Positions 22,436-34,600 of a stretch of 64,000 bases of DNA are shown here, piece after piece; within the stretch, counting starts at the first letter, position 1; every line of letters starts with the position of its first letter. Where the stretch lies: the NCBI RefSeq assembly GCF_033439725.1, contig NW_026944388.1, forward strand, positions 372,001-436,000, given 5' to 3'. A program made the position numbers and the translations under genes. Under the pieces are notes generated by a model, which was given only the letters and a program-made list of their open reading frames with translations, was not told the origin of the DNA and did not search any database. The DNA comes from Neurospora tetraspora. Lineage: Eukaryota > Ascomycota > Sordariomycetes > Sordariales > Sordariaceae.

Positions 22436-25400
22436 ATGCCACCGGCCGATTCGCAAGCTCTTAACAACAACTTTTCATCCGACGACCTCGACTTTGCGCC
22501 CGGCGGTGACACCCACGGTCACCCGCCGCACTCCGACCCTGCCGCCTTCCAAACCCACCCTCTCGACAAGCTGGATACCTCCAATGACGCGCTGGGCAGC
22601 ATCAATGCTGCCCACGATTTGGTCGATAACCATTTTGCCGATTTCCAGTTCCACTACGACGACGACTTGGATGGCTCGCCCATGGCCGGCCTTGGCTCCA
22701 CTGCTTTCGACGACCATGCCCCCGATGTGTTCTCGACAACTTCCCACGCACCGTCCATGAACTCGATCACGGTACAGACGTCGACCTATAATAATAATGG
22801 CGCAAACACCGGGAACGGCGGACAGCGGCAGCAGAGCATGGATATGTCCGAAAGCAACACCCCGGATAGCAATCAGAATGCCGGTAATTCGCTCGAGGAA
22901 ACAGTAGATGAATTCGGCCTTGTGACTGCTGGCTCTGTTGATGGCTCGGCACCAAAGGCCAAGGGGGACAAAACGGACAACACGCCCGCATGGAGCGAGC
23001 TCAAGACGAAAGCCGGAAAGGAACGAAAGCGTCTTCCATTGGCTTGTATAGCATGTCGACGCAAGAAGATCCGGTGTTCCGGCGAGAAACCCGCGTGCAA
23101 GCACTGTCTCCGATCGCGAATCCCGTGCGTTTACAAGGTCACAGCCCGCAAGGCCGCACCACGAACCGACTACATGGCTATGTTGGACAAGCGACTGAAG
23201 CGAATGGAGGAGCGGATTATCAAGATCGTACCAAAATCTGAACAGGAGGGTGCCTCTAACATTACCAGGGCCGTGGTCAAGCCTGCCATACCGGGAACAT
23301 TAAACAATGTGAAGCAAGCCAACAAGAAGCGCGTTGCTGACGAAGCATTCGGCTCGGATTTGGAAAATTGGGCTCGCGGGCCTTCAAAGTCCAAGATTGA
23401 CGCGCCAAACAGGACCGCTACGATCCATATCCAGGAGACCGAGGAAAGCAAGCTATTGCTGGAAGGCGGGGATGCGTTGCCATCCAAGGAAATACAAGAA
23501 CACCTTGCCGAAGTTTACTTTGAAAACATCTATGGGCAGGCCTACCACCTTCTTCACAAACCGAGCTTCATGAGGAAGCTAAAGTATGTTCCCCACTCCA
23601 GACATGTTACTTCATATTATCTAACAACGTACAGGGCCGGCGCTTTACCCCCCGTCCTAATTCTCTCTATCTGCGCCGTCGCGGCACGTTTCTCGAACCA
23701 TCCGAAACTGAACTCAAGCCCGAATTTCCTCCGCGGCGAAGAGTGGGCGGCCGCAGCCCGCGATATAGTGACAAAGAGATATGAATGGCCCAATATCACC
23801 ATTCTTACATGTCTGCTCATTCTAGGTCTACACGAGTTTGGCACATGCCATGGTGGCCGTAGTTGGGCATTGGGTGGCCAGGCCATCCGTATGGCTTTTG
23901 CACTGCAGCTTCACAAAGACTTGGAGCACGATCCTGTACGACAAGCAGGGAAAACACAACTCAGCTTTATCGATCGCGAGATCCGGAGGAGGACCATGTG
24001 GGCATGTTTCCTGATGGATCGCTTCAACTCCTCAGGCACAGACCGGCCCACGTTTATAAGAGAGGAGACGTTAAAGGTCCCGCTGCCTATCAAGGAGAAG
24101 AACTTCCAGTACGACATGCCAGGTCCAACTGAAACTCTGAGTGGCGAGGTGCTGGAAACACTTCTAGAAGACCAAGATGCTTCAATGGCCAGAGACAACC
24201 TGGGTGTTGCGGCCTGGATGATCAAGGCAATTGCTCTCTGGGGTAGAATCATCAACTATCTCAACCAAGGAGGCAGAGAGTTGGATCCTCATCCTATGTG
24301 GAGTCCCGAATCCGGTTACGCCAAACTCATTAAACAGACAGAGGATATCTTGACCGACTTACCTGACTCTTTACTATACACACCCGACAATCTACACCTG
24401 CACGAAACCGACAACATGGCCAACCAGTTCTTGTTCCTTCACATCGCGATCCAGCAGAATATTTTGTTCATGAACAGGTTTGCCGTTTCGTCCCCTCGGG
24501 GTCAACCGGAACAGGAAATCCCCAAGGCTTTCGTAACGAAAGCGGGAGCCAAAGCATTTGCCGCTGCTAACAGGGTATCAGAGCTGTTGAAGGATGCTGA
24601 ATCACACTTTGTGACTGCTCCCTTTACAGGATACTGTGCCTTCTTATCCAGTACCGTGCACATCTTTGGGATTTTCTCGGGTAACCCTACACTAGAGGCA
24701 ACATCGAAGCGCAACCTGGCTACCAATGTCAAGTTCCTATCCAAGATGAAGAAGTACTGGGGCATGTTTCACTGGATGTCAGAGAACCTACGGGAGCAGT
24801 ATCGGACCTGTGCCGATGCTGCGAGGCAGGGAACACCAGCAAACGAGAACCCGACATCCATCTTCCAATACGGCGACTGGTTCGATCGTTATCCCCACGG
24901 TGTCTCGCAGTCCGACTTCCTCGACCCCGCCACTTACAAGAAGAAGGAGAAAGGCGACGATGCAGTTCTGGAACAGAAGCCCGAGCTGCACACAGTCGAG
25001 GAGTTCTTCACCACGCTCTCCCCACAAGCCGGCGGTGGCGACGGGGGCAGCGTGAACGGGTCAGCAGCATCACGACAACAGCAACAAGCCCAGCAACAAC
25101 AACAACTCAAGCGCAAAGCCATGGCACGAAAGATCAGCGGCCTACCACAGCAGAACCACCCCAACGGCCTCGACCCCATCCAAACCGACTTCTCCGCACA
25201 TCAACAACACCCTCCACCAACCGCCGAACAAATCCACTCCGCCCGCCTCCAACACCAACGCACTTTCTCCGGCGCCGGCCCCTCGCCCATTCAAACTAGC
25301 GGTCCCGGTGCCGGCGGTGGTCCCCCGGGATCCTTCAACACGCTCTCCGTCCAAGCCCAACAACAAGCGCACTTCTCCCCCGTCTCCCCCGTCGGCGTCT

Positions 25401-25879
25401 CCCACGCCCACCTCTCCCATCACCACCCGGCCTCTTTCTTCCCTCCCGACCCTTTCTCCCTCCCAGCCCACCTCGGCGCTGCTCACGCCCACGGCATGAG
25501 CCACCTAGACCGACAACTCGTCTTCGGCGCGTACGGCGGTCCCACAGCCGCAGGTCTGCATCATGAGCCAGGGCTAGTAGGCGGCGGCGGCGGTAGCGGA
25601 GCTGGCGGATGGGGAGGAGGAGGGCACGATGGGGATGGCAGCGGTAGGGATGGGTCAGAGGGGGGATTGCATGCGGCGTTTGCGAACGAGCCCAGCTCGG
25701 CGTGGTTCATGCCGTTTAATATGGAGCCGCCGGAGATTGGGGCGGATACGCTCGGCGGGCTTGGAGGGGCGTTGGGTGGTGGGGGGTTGGATAGTTTTTC
25801 GGGCATGTTTGGTGTGGGTGGTGGTGGAGGGGGAGGTGGAGGTGGAGGGGGGATGGGTGGGATGCATCATGGGCATTGA
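22436..25879 (+). CDS. Zn(II)2Cys6 transcription factor with fungal-specific middle homology region
   Basis: Two exons, 22436-23583 and 23635-25879, give about 1130 residues. The 51-base intron is open in frame, so it is easily missed, but it has a gtatgt donor, a ctaac branch site and an acag acceptor, and its removal gives FMRKLKAGALPPVL, a smooth family-like join. The DNA-binding cluster is near residues 203-231 (CIACRRKKIRCSGEKPACKHC then C), followed by a basic linker and a short coiled coil (MLDKRLKRMEERIIKI). The middle contains the fungal-specific regulatory domain, including the typical RRRTMWACFLMDRFNSSG. The C-terminus is Gln-rich, then His/Pro-rich, then ends in a glycine run and MHHGH. 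The regulated pathway cannot be inferred; neighbours offer no metabolic cluster. Confidence 0.88.
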   Translation: MPPADSQALNNNFSSDDLDFAPGGDTHGHPPHSDPAAFQTHPLDKLDTSNDALGSINAAHDLVDNHFADFQFHYDDDLDGSPMAGLGSTAFDDHAPDVFSTTSHAPSMNSITVQTSTYNNNGANTGNGGQRQQSMDMSESNTPDSNQNAGNSLEETVDEFGLVTAGSVDGSAPKAKGDKTDNTPAWSELKTKAGKERKRLPLACIACRRKKIRCSGEKPACKHCLRSRIPCVYKVTARKAAPRTDYMAMLDKRLKRMEERIIKIVPKSEQEGASNITRAVVKPAIPGTLNNVKQANKKRVADEAFGSDLENWARGPSKSKIDAPNRTATIHIQETEESKLLLEGGDALPSKEIQEHLAEVYFENIYGQAYHLLHKPSFMRKLKYVPHSRHVTSYYLTTYRAGALPPVLILSICAVAARFSNHPKLNSSPNFLRGEEWAAAARDIVTKRYEWPNITILTCLLILGLHEFGTCHGGRSWALGGQAIRMAFALQLHKDLEHDPVRQAGKTQLSFIDREIRRRTMWACFLMDRFNSSGTDRPTFIREETLKVPLPIKEKNFQYDMPGPTETLSGEVLETLLEDQDASMARDNLGVAAWMIKAIALWGRIINYLNQGGRELDPHPMWSPESGYAKLIKQTEDILTDLPDSLLYTPDNLHLHETDNMANQFLFLHIAIQQNILFMNRFAVSSPRGQPEQEIPKAFVTKAGAKAFAAANRVSELLKDAESHFVTAPFTGYCAFLSSTVHIFGIFSGNPTLEATSKRNLATNVKFLSKMKKYWGMFHWMSENLREQYRTCADAARQGTPANENPTSIFQYGDWFDRYPHGVSQSDFLDPATYKKKEKGDDAVLEQKPELHTVEEFFTTLSPQAGGGDGGSVNGSAASRQQQQAQQQQQLKRKAMARKISGLPQQNHPNGLDPIQTDFSAHQQHPPPTAEQIHSARLQHQRTFSGAGPSPIQTSGPGAGGGPPGSFNTLSVQAQQQAHFSPVSPVGVSHAHLSHHHPASFFPPDPFSLPAHLGAAHAHGMSHLDRQLVFGAYGGPTAAGLHHEPGLVGGGGGSGAGGWGGGGHDGDGSGRDGSEGGLHAAFANEPSSAWFMPFNMEPPEIGADTLGGLGGALGGGGLDSFSGMFGVGGGGGGGGGGGGMGGMHHGH

Positions 25880-26806
25880 GTAAGGGGAACGGTTTTGGGA
25901 AAGGTGATGAGTTATGAGTGATGCTGTCAAGCTATAGTATGGTGGAAGGGCGCGAGCGCCGAATATGGATTTGGAAATCGCTCCTGGGTTGGATGACGGA
26001 TGTGTATATGATACCTTTTTATAATTAGTTCTCTTCGTGTGTTTCAACAGACATAGGCAGGCGTGCGGGAAGAGAGCAAAGCAAAGCAAGCGATGAAAGA
26101 GCGAGCGGGCGGGTCGGTCTTTTTAAGTTTCTTACCTACAGAAATATTTCTCTCCTGGGTCTGAGATTTTGGGTCGGGGTATATATAGGACACAGGATAG
26201 GATTGTTCACGGTAGGAATGGGTGTATACCAGATAAATACCACGAAGACAGATTTTCAACAGATATGGACCATGGTTTTGAACAGCTAGGGAAGATTGAT
26301 CAGATACAATAATAGTATACCCAGTCACCACGTATGCTCATAGGCTTAGATGTTGGGTAGATAGATGTTGTGAGGGTTGAGGTGAGGTGAGGTGTGGTTT
26401 TGGCATATACATGGAACTGCTTTATATGTGGACTTCCTGTGATGAGGTTGTCGTTGGGATTAAGTGTTGGGTTTGGAGACTAGAATAGCTGCTTTAGATG
26501 GGCAGAGGAAGTTGGGGTGTTGCTGTAATGGATCTCAGGCCAAACATCGCGAGGTTAGATGAGAAAAAAAAAATTCGGATCAGAATGAGAAAAACAGCTT
26601 CTGAGCGAGACAATGTCTAACCTGAGAGCCGAAGATGAAGTGCAGAGTTATGAGAAGAAGCATCGAGCATTGATATATAGCAAAAGTCTAACTTTGTATA
26701 ATTCTCCATAACACCACGATGCAAAGACGCCCTAGAATAGACTAAACAAAACAAAACCCTGAACAAACAAACAAACACAACCACCACTTACTGCCAGTGA
26801 AGCACT
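25880..26806. other. intergenic region between convergent genes
   Basis: The transcription factor gene (+) and the KRI1 gene (-) converge here, so the stretch should contain both 3' untranslated regions. It is AT-richer than the coding sequence around it. No gene or repeat is recognised. Confidence 0.45.
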
Positions 26807-29005
26807 CTAGGCCTCAATCTTCTCGCCGTCCTTCTTGTTCTTGCTCCTCTTCCTCTTCTTTTTCCTCTCTCCCTCGATGATATTATCCGCCCCTTCGCTG
26901 GTAGCAGTCTCCTTCTTCTCTCCCTCCTTCTTCTCCTTCTTTTCGTCCTTCTTCTCACCACTACTCTTCTTCTTCTCATCCTTCTTCTCACCCCTCTTCT
27001 TAAGCTTAACCGCGCCAGCATTCGCACCACTGCCCTCATTCTTATTGCCAAGGGGCGTACCATCCTCGTCCAGCGCGTCAAACCCAAACGTCGGGCCCGT
27101 AGCTTCGTACTCCCTGCCAAACGTGTCGCGACGCCACTGCCTGAGGCGGGCCTTCTTGCCGAGCTTCTTGCGCTCCTTGCGCTTCTTCTCGGCGTCGCGG
27201 AAGGTGGCCAGCTTCTTGAGGCCGGCAAACTCGTTGAGCGCCGCGTCCGAGGGCGCCAACAAGATATCGCGCGCCGTCATGCCGAAGGACACGGGCGACG
27301 TCTCGCGGTAGCGGAACGGGAACAAGTTCTCCTTGTACTTCTTGTCCTTGGGAGCGGAAAGCGCGCGGGGGGCGTCGAGTTCCATCTTGGTGTCGACCAA
27401 AGCTTCTAGCTTGGCCAGCTCGGCCTTGGCTGCCTGCTTGGCGGCTTGCTTCTCCTTCTTGATGTCGGCGGTAGTCTTGCGCTTCTTGGAGGGGCGGCTT
27501 TCGTCTTCGTCGGCGGAGAGGTCGGAGCCGAGGTCGGCGTCGTCGTCTTCGGCTTCGGCTTCGGCTTCTTCGCCGTCGGGCTTGGCGATGTCCAGATCGG
27601 AAAGGACAACGTCGGGCACGTCGTCGAAGTCGGGGATGATGTCCTTGATGTCGATGTCGTCGTCCCACTCGGGCTTCTTGGGTAGCTTCTTCTTCTTCTT
27701 GGATTTGCCGTCCTCGTTGTCCTCGTCGTCCTCCTCGTCGCTGCCGGACATGTCGTCGTCCGCCTCGGCGTAGTACTCCTCGCCAAACTGCTTGCGCATC
27801 TCCTCCTCCCACCGGTCGTTGTCCCAGGCGTCCTCGAGGAACTTCATCCATTCCTCGTCGGACAGCTCCTTGCCGGTGAGACCGGCAGCCTTCCTGATCT
27901 TGGAGAGTTTCTCGGCCGCCTCGTCAATCTTGAGACGACGCAGGCGAGCGCGCTCCTCCTCGCGCTGCTTCTTCTCGGCCTCCTTGCGCTCCTTCTCGAG
28001 CTGTCTCTGCTTCTTTCTGCCCGTGAGCTCCTCCTTTCTGACGGACTTGGCGTTGGCCAAGTTACGCGAGTACGTCTTGAGCAGCTCGTTGCTCTTGTTG
28101 GGATCCTCGAACCGCATGTTGTAGGCGTGCTCGAACTCCTCGGCCATCTCGGGGAAGTTGTCCTCGCCCTCGTCGGACTCGAAGGCCTCCCAGCGCGAGC
28201 CGTCGGCGGGCGCCCAGGCCTTGGACTGCATGAACTTGGAAAGGAAGTCTTCGGGGTTCTTGTCGGCGTTCTTGACGTCGAGCTCGCTAAGATCGATCGC
28301 CTTGGCGCGCGACGGGTGAACGCCGTTCTCGGTAGGCGCCTCGACCTTCTTGACGGGCTTGATGAAGGCGTCGTCGTCGCTCCACTCCTCGTCTTCGCCG
28401 GCAGCGGCGTTGATCTCGGACAGAATGTTCTGCTTTAGGTTGGCTTGTTCCTCGGCGTAAGTCTTGGGCTTGGGCGCGTCATCTTCGTCGGCACCGATGT
28501 CACCGGCCATGTACCTCTCGCGATGGTAGTCGCGCAGGGTCATGGTCTTCTCCTTCTTCTCCTTGACGGGTTGGCCCTCGGCGTCGACTGGCGTGTAGAA
28601 GACGGCCTCCTTGTCGTAGATGCGGGGATCCCTCTTCTTGATGGCTTCTAGGGTGGCGTTGATTTCGGCGTCGAGGTCCTCGGTGACAAGGAAGCCCTCA
28701 TCGTCCTCGGTCTCGTCCTCGGAAGAGTCTTCGTCGTCCTCGTCTTCGCCTAGACCACCCTCCTTCTTGGACTTGAACTTTTCCTCGAGACGGTGGAGTT
28801 CCTCGCGCTTCTTGTTGTGCTCGAAACGGCGGGCGTACTCCTCGTTGATCTTCAGGTCGGCAGCAGCGCTGCTGAGGGTGGCACCTCCGTCCTGCTCGTC
28901 TTCGCTGGAGGCATCGTCGTCGAATAGACCCTTTCTAGGCACAATGGGGTCCATGTTGGCGCCTGTGATTCTGGCTTTCGCCGCTTTTGACTTTGGGCGA
29001 GGCAT
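26807..29005 (-). CDS. KRI1: Kri1-like ribosome biogenesis protein
   Basis: One intronless frame of 732 residues. I take the start at 29005 (MPRPKSKAAKARITG) rather than the further upstream in-frame ATG at 29191, because the extension has no family character and runs into the divergent promoter. The protein has the Kri1 layout: an acidic N-terminal half with Lys/Glu coils, the motif TMTLRDYHRERYMAG, the block EEEMRKQFGEEYY, and the conserved C-terminal region FPFRYRETSPVSFGMTARDI with LAPSDAALNEFAGLKKLATF. A long Lys/Glu tail (GEKKDEKKKSSGEKK) ends the protein and suggests nucleolar retention. In yeast Kri1 acts with Krr1 in 40S subunit assembly and snoRNP function. The gene diverges from the Rab5-like gene. 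Confidence 0.93.
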   Translation of the reverse strand: MPRPKSKAAKARITGANMDPIVPRKGLFDDDASSEDEQDGGATLSSAAADLKINEEYARRFEHNKKREELHRLEEKFKSKKEGGLGEDEDDEDSSEDETEDDEGFLVTEDLDAEINATLEAIKKRDPRIYDKEAVFYTPVDAEGQPVKEKKEKTMTLRDYHRERYMAGDIGADEDDAPKPKTYAEEQANLKQNILSEINAAAGEDEEWSDDDAFIKPVKKVEAPTENGVHPSRAKAIDLSELDVKNADKNPEDFLSKFMQSKAWAPADGSRWEAFESDEGEDNFPEMAEEFEHAYNMRFEDPNKSNELLKTYSRNLANAKSVRKEELTGRKKQRQLEKERKEAEKKQREEERARLRRLKIDEAAEKLSKIRKAAGLTGKELSDEEWMKFLEDAWDNDRWEEEMRKQFGEEYYAEADDDMSGSDEEDDEDNEDGKSKKKKKLPKKPEWDDDIDIKDIIPDFDDVPDVVLSDLDIAKPDGEEAEAEAEDDDADLGSDLSADEDESRPSKKRKTTADIKKEKQAAKQAAKAELAKLEALVDTKMELDAPRALSAPKDKKYKENLFPFRYRETSPVSFGMTARDILLAPSDAALNEFAGLKKLATFRDAEKKRKERKKLGKKARLRQWRRDTFGREYEATGPTFGFDALDEDGTPLGNKNEGSGANAGAVKLKKRGEKKDEKKKSSGEKKDEKKEKKEGEKKETATSEGADNIIEGERKKKRKRSKNKKDGEKIEA

Positions 29006-29572
29006 CTTGAGGTCGGCTGGATTTGAAGATGGTAGGGCGAAAGGGTGCAAAATCAATCCCGGCGCATACAAGACGGAAGACTTTCGACTTTGACGCCCCC
29101 AAAATTTCGTGAACTTTTTAGTGGGGCCCTTCTGGAAGTTGATGTCTGGTTGGAGACCGTTTTGCCTGCCACCAGCTAACGCACGACCCACCCTATGAGA
29201 CTATGACCCTTGGCGTGGAGGGGAAGTTGGAGTCCACTCACAAGCGAGGGACATGGAGGACAATGCGACGCCTGCCCGTGGCCCGATGCCTGGAGGCGTT
29301 CGTCGTGGCACACTTGCACACTGTTCGCTGCACCAACTGGATCCTGGCTTTCCGACTGGAACAAGCTCCATCCATTTCATTGCTGTCGTCTGCCTATCAC
29401 GTCACTCTCCGATTCCCAACCCGTCAACGATCCATCTTCAAACATCTTTTGTCTTCCAACAGGCACTCGCCCAACGCTCTCCGGTCAACCACTGCTCTGT
29501 TGTTCCTTGCTGTAGTTCCTCGCTGCCGCAAGCCCCGCCGTTTCCACAACCCATCCACCCAGATCAACGACA
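29006..29572. promoter_or_regulatory. shared divergent promoter region of KRI1 (-) and the Rab5-like gene (+)
   Basis: The two start codons lie 567 bases apart in head-to-head orientation, so both promoters must fall in this stretch. No clear TATA box is visible on either side. CT-rich stretches precede the Rab start. I cannot assign factor-binding sites. Confidence 0.55.
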
Positions 29573-30411
29573 ATGGCCGATACGAACGCGCCCAAGCCGA
29601 GCAGCAGCGTCAAGTTGGTGCTTCTGGGTGAAGCTGCCGTCGGAAAGGTGCGCATTCTTCGGCTGCTCCAAAGCCGTCTTAGCGAGAAACACAAGCCTAA
29701 CATGTCGTTTCACAGTCGTCGCTTGTCCTCCGATTCGTCAACAATGACTTCCAAGAGAACAAGGAGCCCACGATAGGAGGTACGATTCTGAATCCATGGC
29801 GACATGCCCCAGACTAATCCAACTAACATTCATCTGTAGCCGCCTTCCTAACCCAGAAGTGCAACCTGCCTACGAGGACGATCAAGTTTGAGATTTGGGA
29901 TACAGCAGGCCAGGAGCGCTTCGCCTCTCTGGCGCCCATGTACTACCGCAACGCCCAAGCCGCCCTTGTTGTCTACGACCTGACAAAACCTACTTCGCTC
30001 ATCAAGGCCAAGCACTGGGTCGCCGAGCTCCAGCGACAAGCGTCTCCCGGCATCGTTATTGCGCTCGTGGGTAACAAGTTGGATCTGACCAGCGACTCGG
30101 CCGGCTCTGCCGAGGTTTCCGGAGACGGCGACGACACTGCGGAGGATTCGGGCGACGCTCGCAAGATCTCGACCGAGGAGGCAAAGACATACGCCGAGGA
30201 GGAAGGTCTCTTGTTCTTCGAGACTTCTGCCAAGACCGGACACAACGTTACCGAGGTTTTCACAGCCATTGCGAACGCCATTCCCGAGACGTCGTTGAAG
30301 AGCGCGCGTGGGCCCGGTGCCTCGCATGCCGGCGTCAGCCGCACAGAAGAGCAGAGGGTCAACCTTAACGGGCCGCGGGATGCCAACGCAAAGGAAGGTT
30401 GCGCCTGCTAA
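29573..30411 (+). CDS. Rab5-family small GTPase (Vps21/Ypt5-like)
   Basis: Three exons, 29573-29647, 29716-29779 and 29840-30411, give 236 residues. The first intron falls directly after the lysine of the P-loop, so the GTP-binding motif GEAAVGKSS exists only after splicing. Switch I has EPTIGAAF, switch [11 protein letters not shown], the guanine-specificity motifs are NKLD and ETSAKTG, and the protein ends in CAC, a double-cysteine prenylation signal. FLTQKC and [13 protein letters not shown] are typical of the Rab5 group, which controls early endosome fusion and sorting to the vacuole. An acidic insert of about 30 residues after NKLD is long for a Rab but seen in fungal members of the group. 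The family is certain; which paralogue (Vps21, Ypt52 or Ypt53-like) is not. Confidence 0.93.
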
Positions 30412-31675
30412 GGGATGATGGATGGATGGAGGGGGGAATGGAGAAGATATTGGACGGACGATGCGGATATTCCACCAACAGTGGCCGTGGAAGGGGACAC
30501 TGATGAGTATGAGGGCGCCCATCTTCCGGTTGACGAACAACAGAGAGAGCTTTGCATTACAGACGGGTTAACGGAGTGGCTGGTCACATTGGGCGGGTTT
30601 ATACGGAGTATACTTGTTTTTCTTTTTGATTTACCAATTTCCATTTCTTATCATCAAACCACGATTTACAGGTCCAGCAGTAACAGGTTAATGGTGTTTG
30701 TGTCATATATCCTTGCCTTGGAGCGGTTCGTTGCGTGTCGGTCAAAGTGTGATACTGTTTCTTGATTCTTCCATACTCTGGAATGCCACATGACGATTTG
30801 AAGACGGGAGATGGAGGCCTTGATGGACATGTCATATTGTGAGCCCAGAGATGAAGTCGAACCTTGTGTGATGACAAGAGTATGACTACCTCAATCAACA
30901 CCGTTAAGTGAAGACTACTCGTCAGTAGACCTATGATAGTCAATACAAGGGGACTGCGTGCATGTGAATGGCTTCACTACAAGCTACAGTCTGATATCTC
31001 AAGTATTCAACTCGGTTAATCTCGTGAACGACCTGATTGTTCTCTTGGTTAACAGCCTCGGCCACTGCTACATCCTCTTGTGCTGTCCACTGCGTGCTAC
31101 ATGCTCAATGCCAGCTGCGATGTATTCTACTCTGCTGTATGTATCAAGTGGTCCGTACCTTCCTTAACAGCCCAAGGTTTCCCGCCTTTCAAACCTGCCT
31201 AAGCGGTTAGTGGGGTGTTAGACAGCGGAGGCACGTGCGCGGGGACCCGCCAAAAAATCGCATCCCGCCCCATTCGGTTTGAACGCCGAGAAAACGCGAC
31301 ACCACCAGAGTCACTTCCACTTCAACTTGCAGCAGCAAGATTCTCCTCACCTCACGGATTCGCCTTTTGGGCAGAACGACCTCGACAACGCACTCTCTCG
31401 CGTTATTGAGAGACATTTGCGCCTCTTCAATCATCAAGCCTGCTAGGGCTTCGACAACGTGAGCTCCGGCTTGCCTTTTTTCGCAACAAGCAATACCACC
31501 GAGCAGCATTTGATGCGATAGCGATCGCGGATTACATCACTCAGCGATATTTCATACCTTCCTCGGAAGACAGGACGCCAACGAGCGCCTCTCCATGTCC
31601 TTGGACTCTTCATTCCTACACCTCCTCTACCTCTAGGAGGCCGGTTGCGCCTAGGTTGAAGCGCAGGAAATCGCA
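30412..31675. other. intergenic region
   Basis: About 1.3 kb without a recognised gene. It should hold the 3' end of the Rab transcript and the promoter of the RING-finger gene. Frames of about 115 codons on each strand near 30415-30943 show no domain. Confidence 0.4.
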
Positions 31676-34600
31676 ATGGCGGCCACGATCTCAGAAGAGG
31701 CTCTCGCCGAGGTCATTAGGTTCGTCTCTCCTACCCCGCCATCTCCCGGCAGATGGCAGATATGCTGACGACTACAACAGAACTCTGAGCCCAGAAGACA
31801 TCCCGGCGAAACTGAAATGCGCCATCTGCAGTAGATTGGCTGCGAATGCCTTCAGGCTGCCCTGCTGCGAACAAACCATTTGCGAAGACTGCCGGTCAAC
31901 ACTACCTACCTCTTGCCCCGTATGCGAACACTCGCCGCTCTCGGCGGAAGACGCCAAACCTCACAAGTCTCTACGGACCACCATTAGAGTCTTCCTTAAG
32001 ACATATTTGAAGAAACAACAAGACGCACGCGCCAGGGAGTCAGCCCCTCCCACTCCCATTGAGTCGACACCGGTGTCTACCACGGCACCACAGCTACCTT
32101 TGCCCAGCGATTCGGTGCCTGAGGAACAGGCCCCAGCACCAGAGCACCAGCAGCAGCCAGAAGAGCCTGCGCCGGCGGCTGATGAGCAAGGTGCTGGAGA
32201 AGAACATGCAGGAGCCGAGGGCCAAGAGGGAGAAGATGCTCCCAAGGTAGAGGGTGCTGACTCGGCGGACCAGGAAGCCGACCAAGATGTAAGCGAAATC
32301 GGTCAGATACTGCTGGCCATGACCACGGGTAACTGACTAGATGACAGGCCACCGAAAACCCCGCCGAGACTGCCGCCGAAGAAACAACAGCCGACGGAGC
32401 GCCCGCCGAGGGGGAGGGTGACGCGACCGAAAACCCTGAAGAGACAAAAGACGGCAAAGAGAATGAAGAAAACGCCGAGGGCGACGACGCACAGCTCAAG
32501 CCCGCTGGAGGATTTGGATTCGGGATGAACCGCTTCCCGATGAACTTTGCCGGTGGCTTCGACCAGATGCAAATGATGATGGCCATGCAAAATGGCTTTC
32601 CAATGATGGGTTAGTTCGCCTCGATATGTGTTCCTTTCTTCCAAATCAACCAGATAACTAACCACCCGCGACACAGGTATGCCCGGCATGAACATGGATC
32701 CGATGAGCGCGATGCAGCAAATGTACATGAACGGGGGTTTTTCTGGCATGGGCATGAACGGCATGAACATGGGAATGGGAGGATTTAGCGGCGCAGGCGG
32801 CAATGAATCGAATAATAACTGGAACGGGCAGCAGTCATCATGGAATGTCGGCCAAGATAATTTCAATCATCCAAATGCTTCTGGCATGGGCAATGGTGAT
32901 TATGGCTCGTTTAACTCTGGCTCCTTCCCGCAAGGCAACTTCAATCAAGGTAATTATGGCAACGGCCAGTTCAATGACTATCGCCGGGGTGGATACGGAT
33001 TCCGTGGCGGTAGAGGACGTGGCCGGGGAGGTTACGGCGGCGGCTATGGCGGTCGTGGCGGCTACAACAACGGCTACGGCAACATGGGCGGCATGAACGG
33101 TCCGATGGGCATGGGCGGCAACTACGGAGGAGACCAGAACTACCCGAACCAACAGTACGGGGCAGGCATGAGTGGCTCCATGCACAACGGTGGTTTCCCT
33201 GGCGGCAGCGTCAGTGGTGCTTCTCAAGATGGCAACAACGAGAACAAAGCCGAGGGTGCTGCAAGTGCTGACCCGAACGTGGACGAGTTCGGCCGCTCGT
33301 TGCGCGAAGACACTGGAAAGAAGGAGACCGAAGATGGCGATGCTGCTGAACAAGATGCTCAAGGAGCTGACGGTGAAGCGAAGCCTCCTGCTACTGCTGA
33401 GAGTGATGGTGATGCCGACAACGCTACCACTGCACCCAACGGTGATGCCACAAACCCCGATGCCGGCGCGGAAGGTGATGAAGGCTACGCCCACAATGGC
33501 TACATGAACGGTGGCCCTGAAGGCATGTACCCCGGCGACGGCCCCGGCTTTATGGGACCTGGCGGCTTCGGCGGAAACATGGGCTTCAACAACGGCTGGA
33601 ACGGCCCTGGAGGATTTGGCATGGGTATGGGAGGTGATGGTTACGGACCCATGGGTGGCATGATGCCCCTTGGACCTCCCCAACCCCCGCCGGTTAACCC
33701 GGATGTGCCCGCCAATGCGCCCAAGGGCCCCAAGGCCATGCTGAGAGGACTTCCCAACACCAGTATCAAACATCTCCAAGCTAGAGGCTGGGTAGATAAT
33801 AAGAACAAGCCGCAAACGCCCAACTCCTTTGGCCACGGCGGCCCTGGTTCGTCCCATCATGGATCCCGGTTTGCTAGCCCCTCCGCGACCGCCGACCGAG
33901 GCCGGTCTAGGTCCCGGGATAGGGATGATGATTACCACGGCGGAAGAGATGACAGGGACAGGGACTACTATCACCGTGAGCGCTCAGATAGGGACAGAGA
34001 GCGTGAGCGCAGAGATCGCCGTGAGAGGTCATACTCCCCCGGTGCCGATGAGCGCAAGGAACACCGTGACCGACGCAGAGAAAGACGTCAGCGCTCCGCT
34101 AGTCCCGGTGGCGCTGACGCCGCTAATGGCGCCGAAGGAACCAACAACGATGGCGATGACCAACAACACGGCCACTCCAGCAGCAGCAGAAGACACAGGA
34201 GGAAGCACACCTCCGCCACCGTAGCCGACGAAGAAGGCGGCAACCAGGAACGTTCCCGGTCCGCATCCCCTCCCGCCCCCGGCGCTGCCGGCGAAGAAGC
34301 ATCCCGTCGGTCCCACCGCAGCAGCCGTAAGGAGCGTGATTCGGAGAAACGCCGCGACCGATCCGACCGCGATAAGGAGCGTGACAGAGAGCGCGAGTCC
34401 CGTTCCGACCGCAAGGATCGCAAGGAAGGCCACAGCAGCAGCCGCCGCGACCGCGACCGTTCCGACCGGGACATCAGAGACAGCGGCGGTCGCAGCCACC
34501 GCGACGATCGCGAGCGGGATCGCGGCGACAGGGACCGAGACCGCGACCGGGACCGTTCCGACCGCAAAGACCGTAAGGAAGGCGGCGGCCACGGTAGCAG

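Noticed and set aside
27078-27851. Long Arg/Gly-rich open frames on both strands within the KRI1 gene
   Set aside because: They are frame shadows of the Lys/Glu-rich KRI1 coding sequence and show no domain.
32838-33974. 378-codon minus-strand frame inside the RING gene
   Set aside because: It mirrors the Gly/Met-rich coding sequence on the plus strand and is low in complexity.
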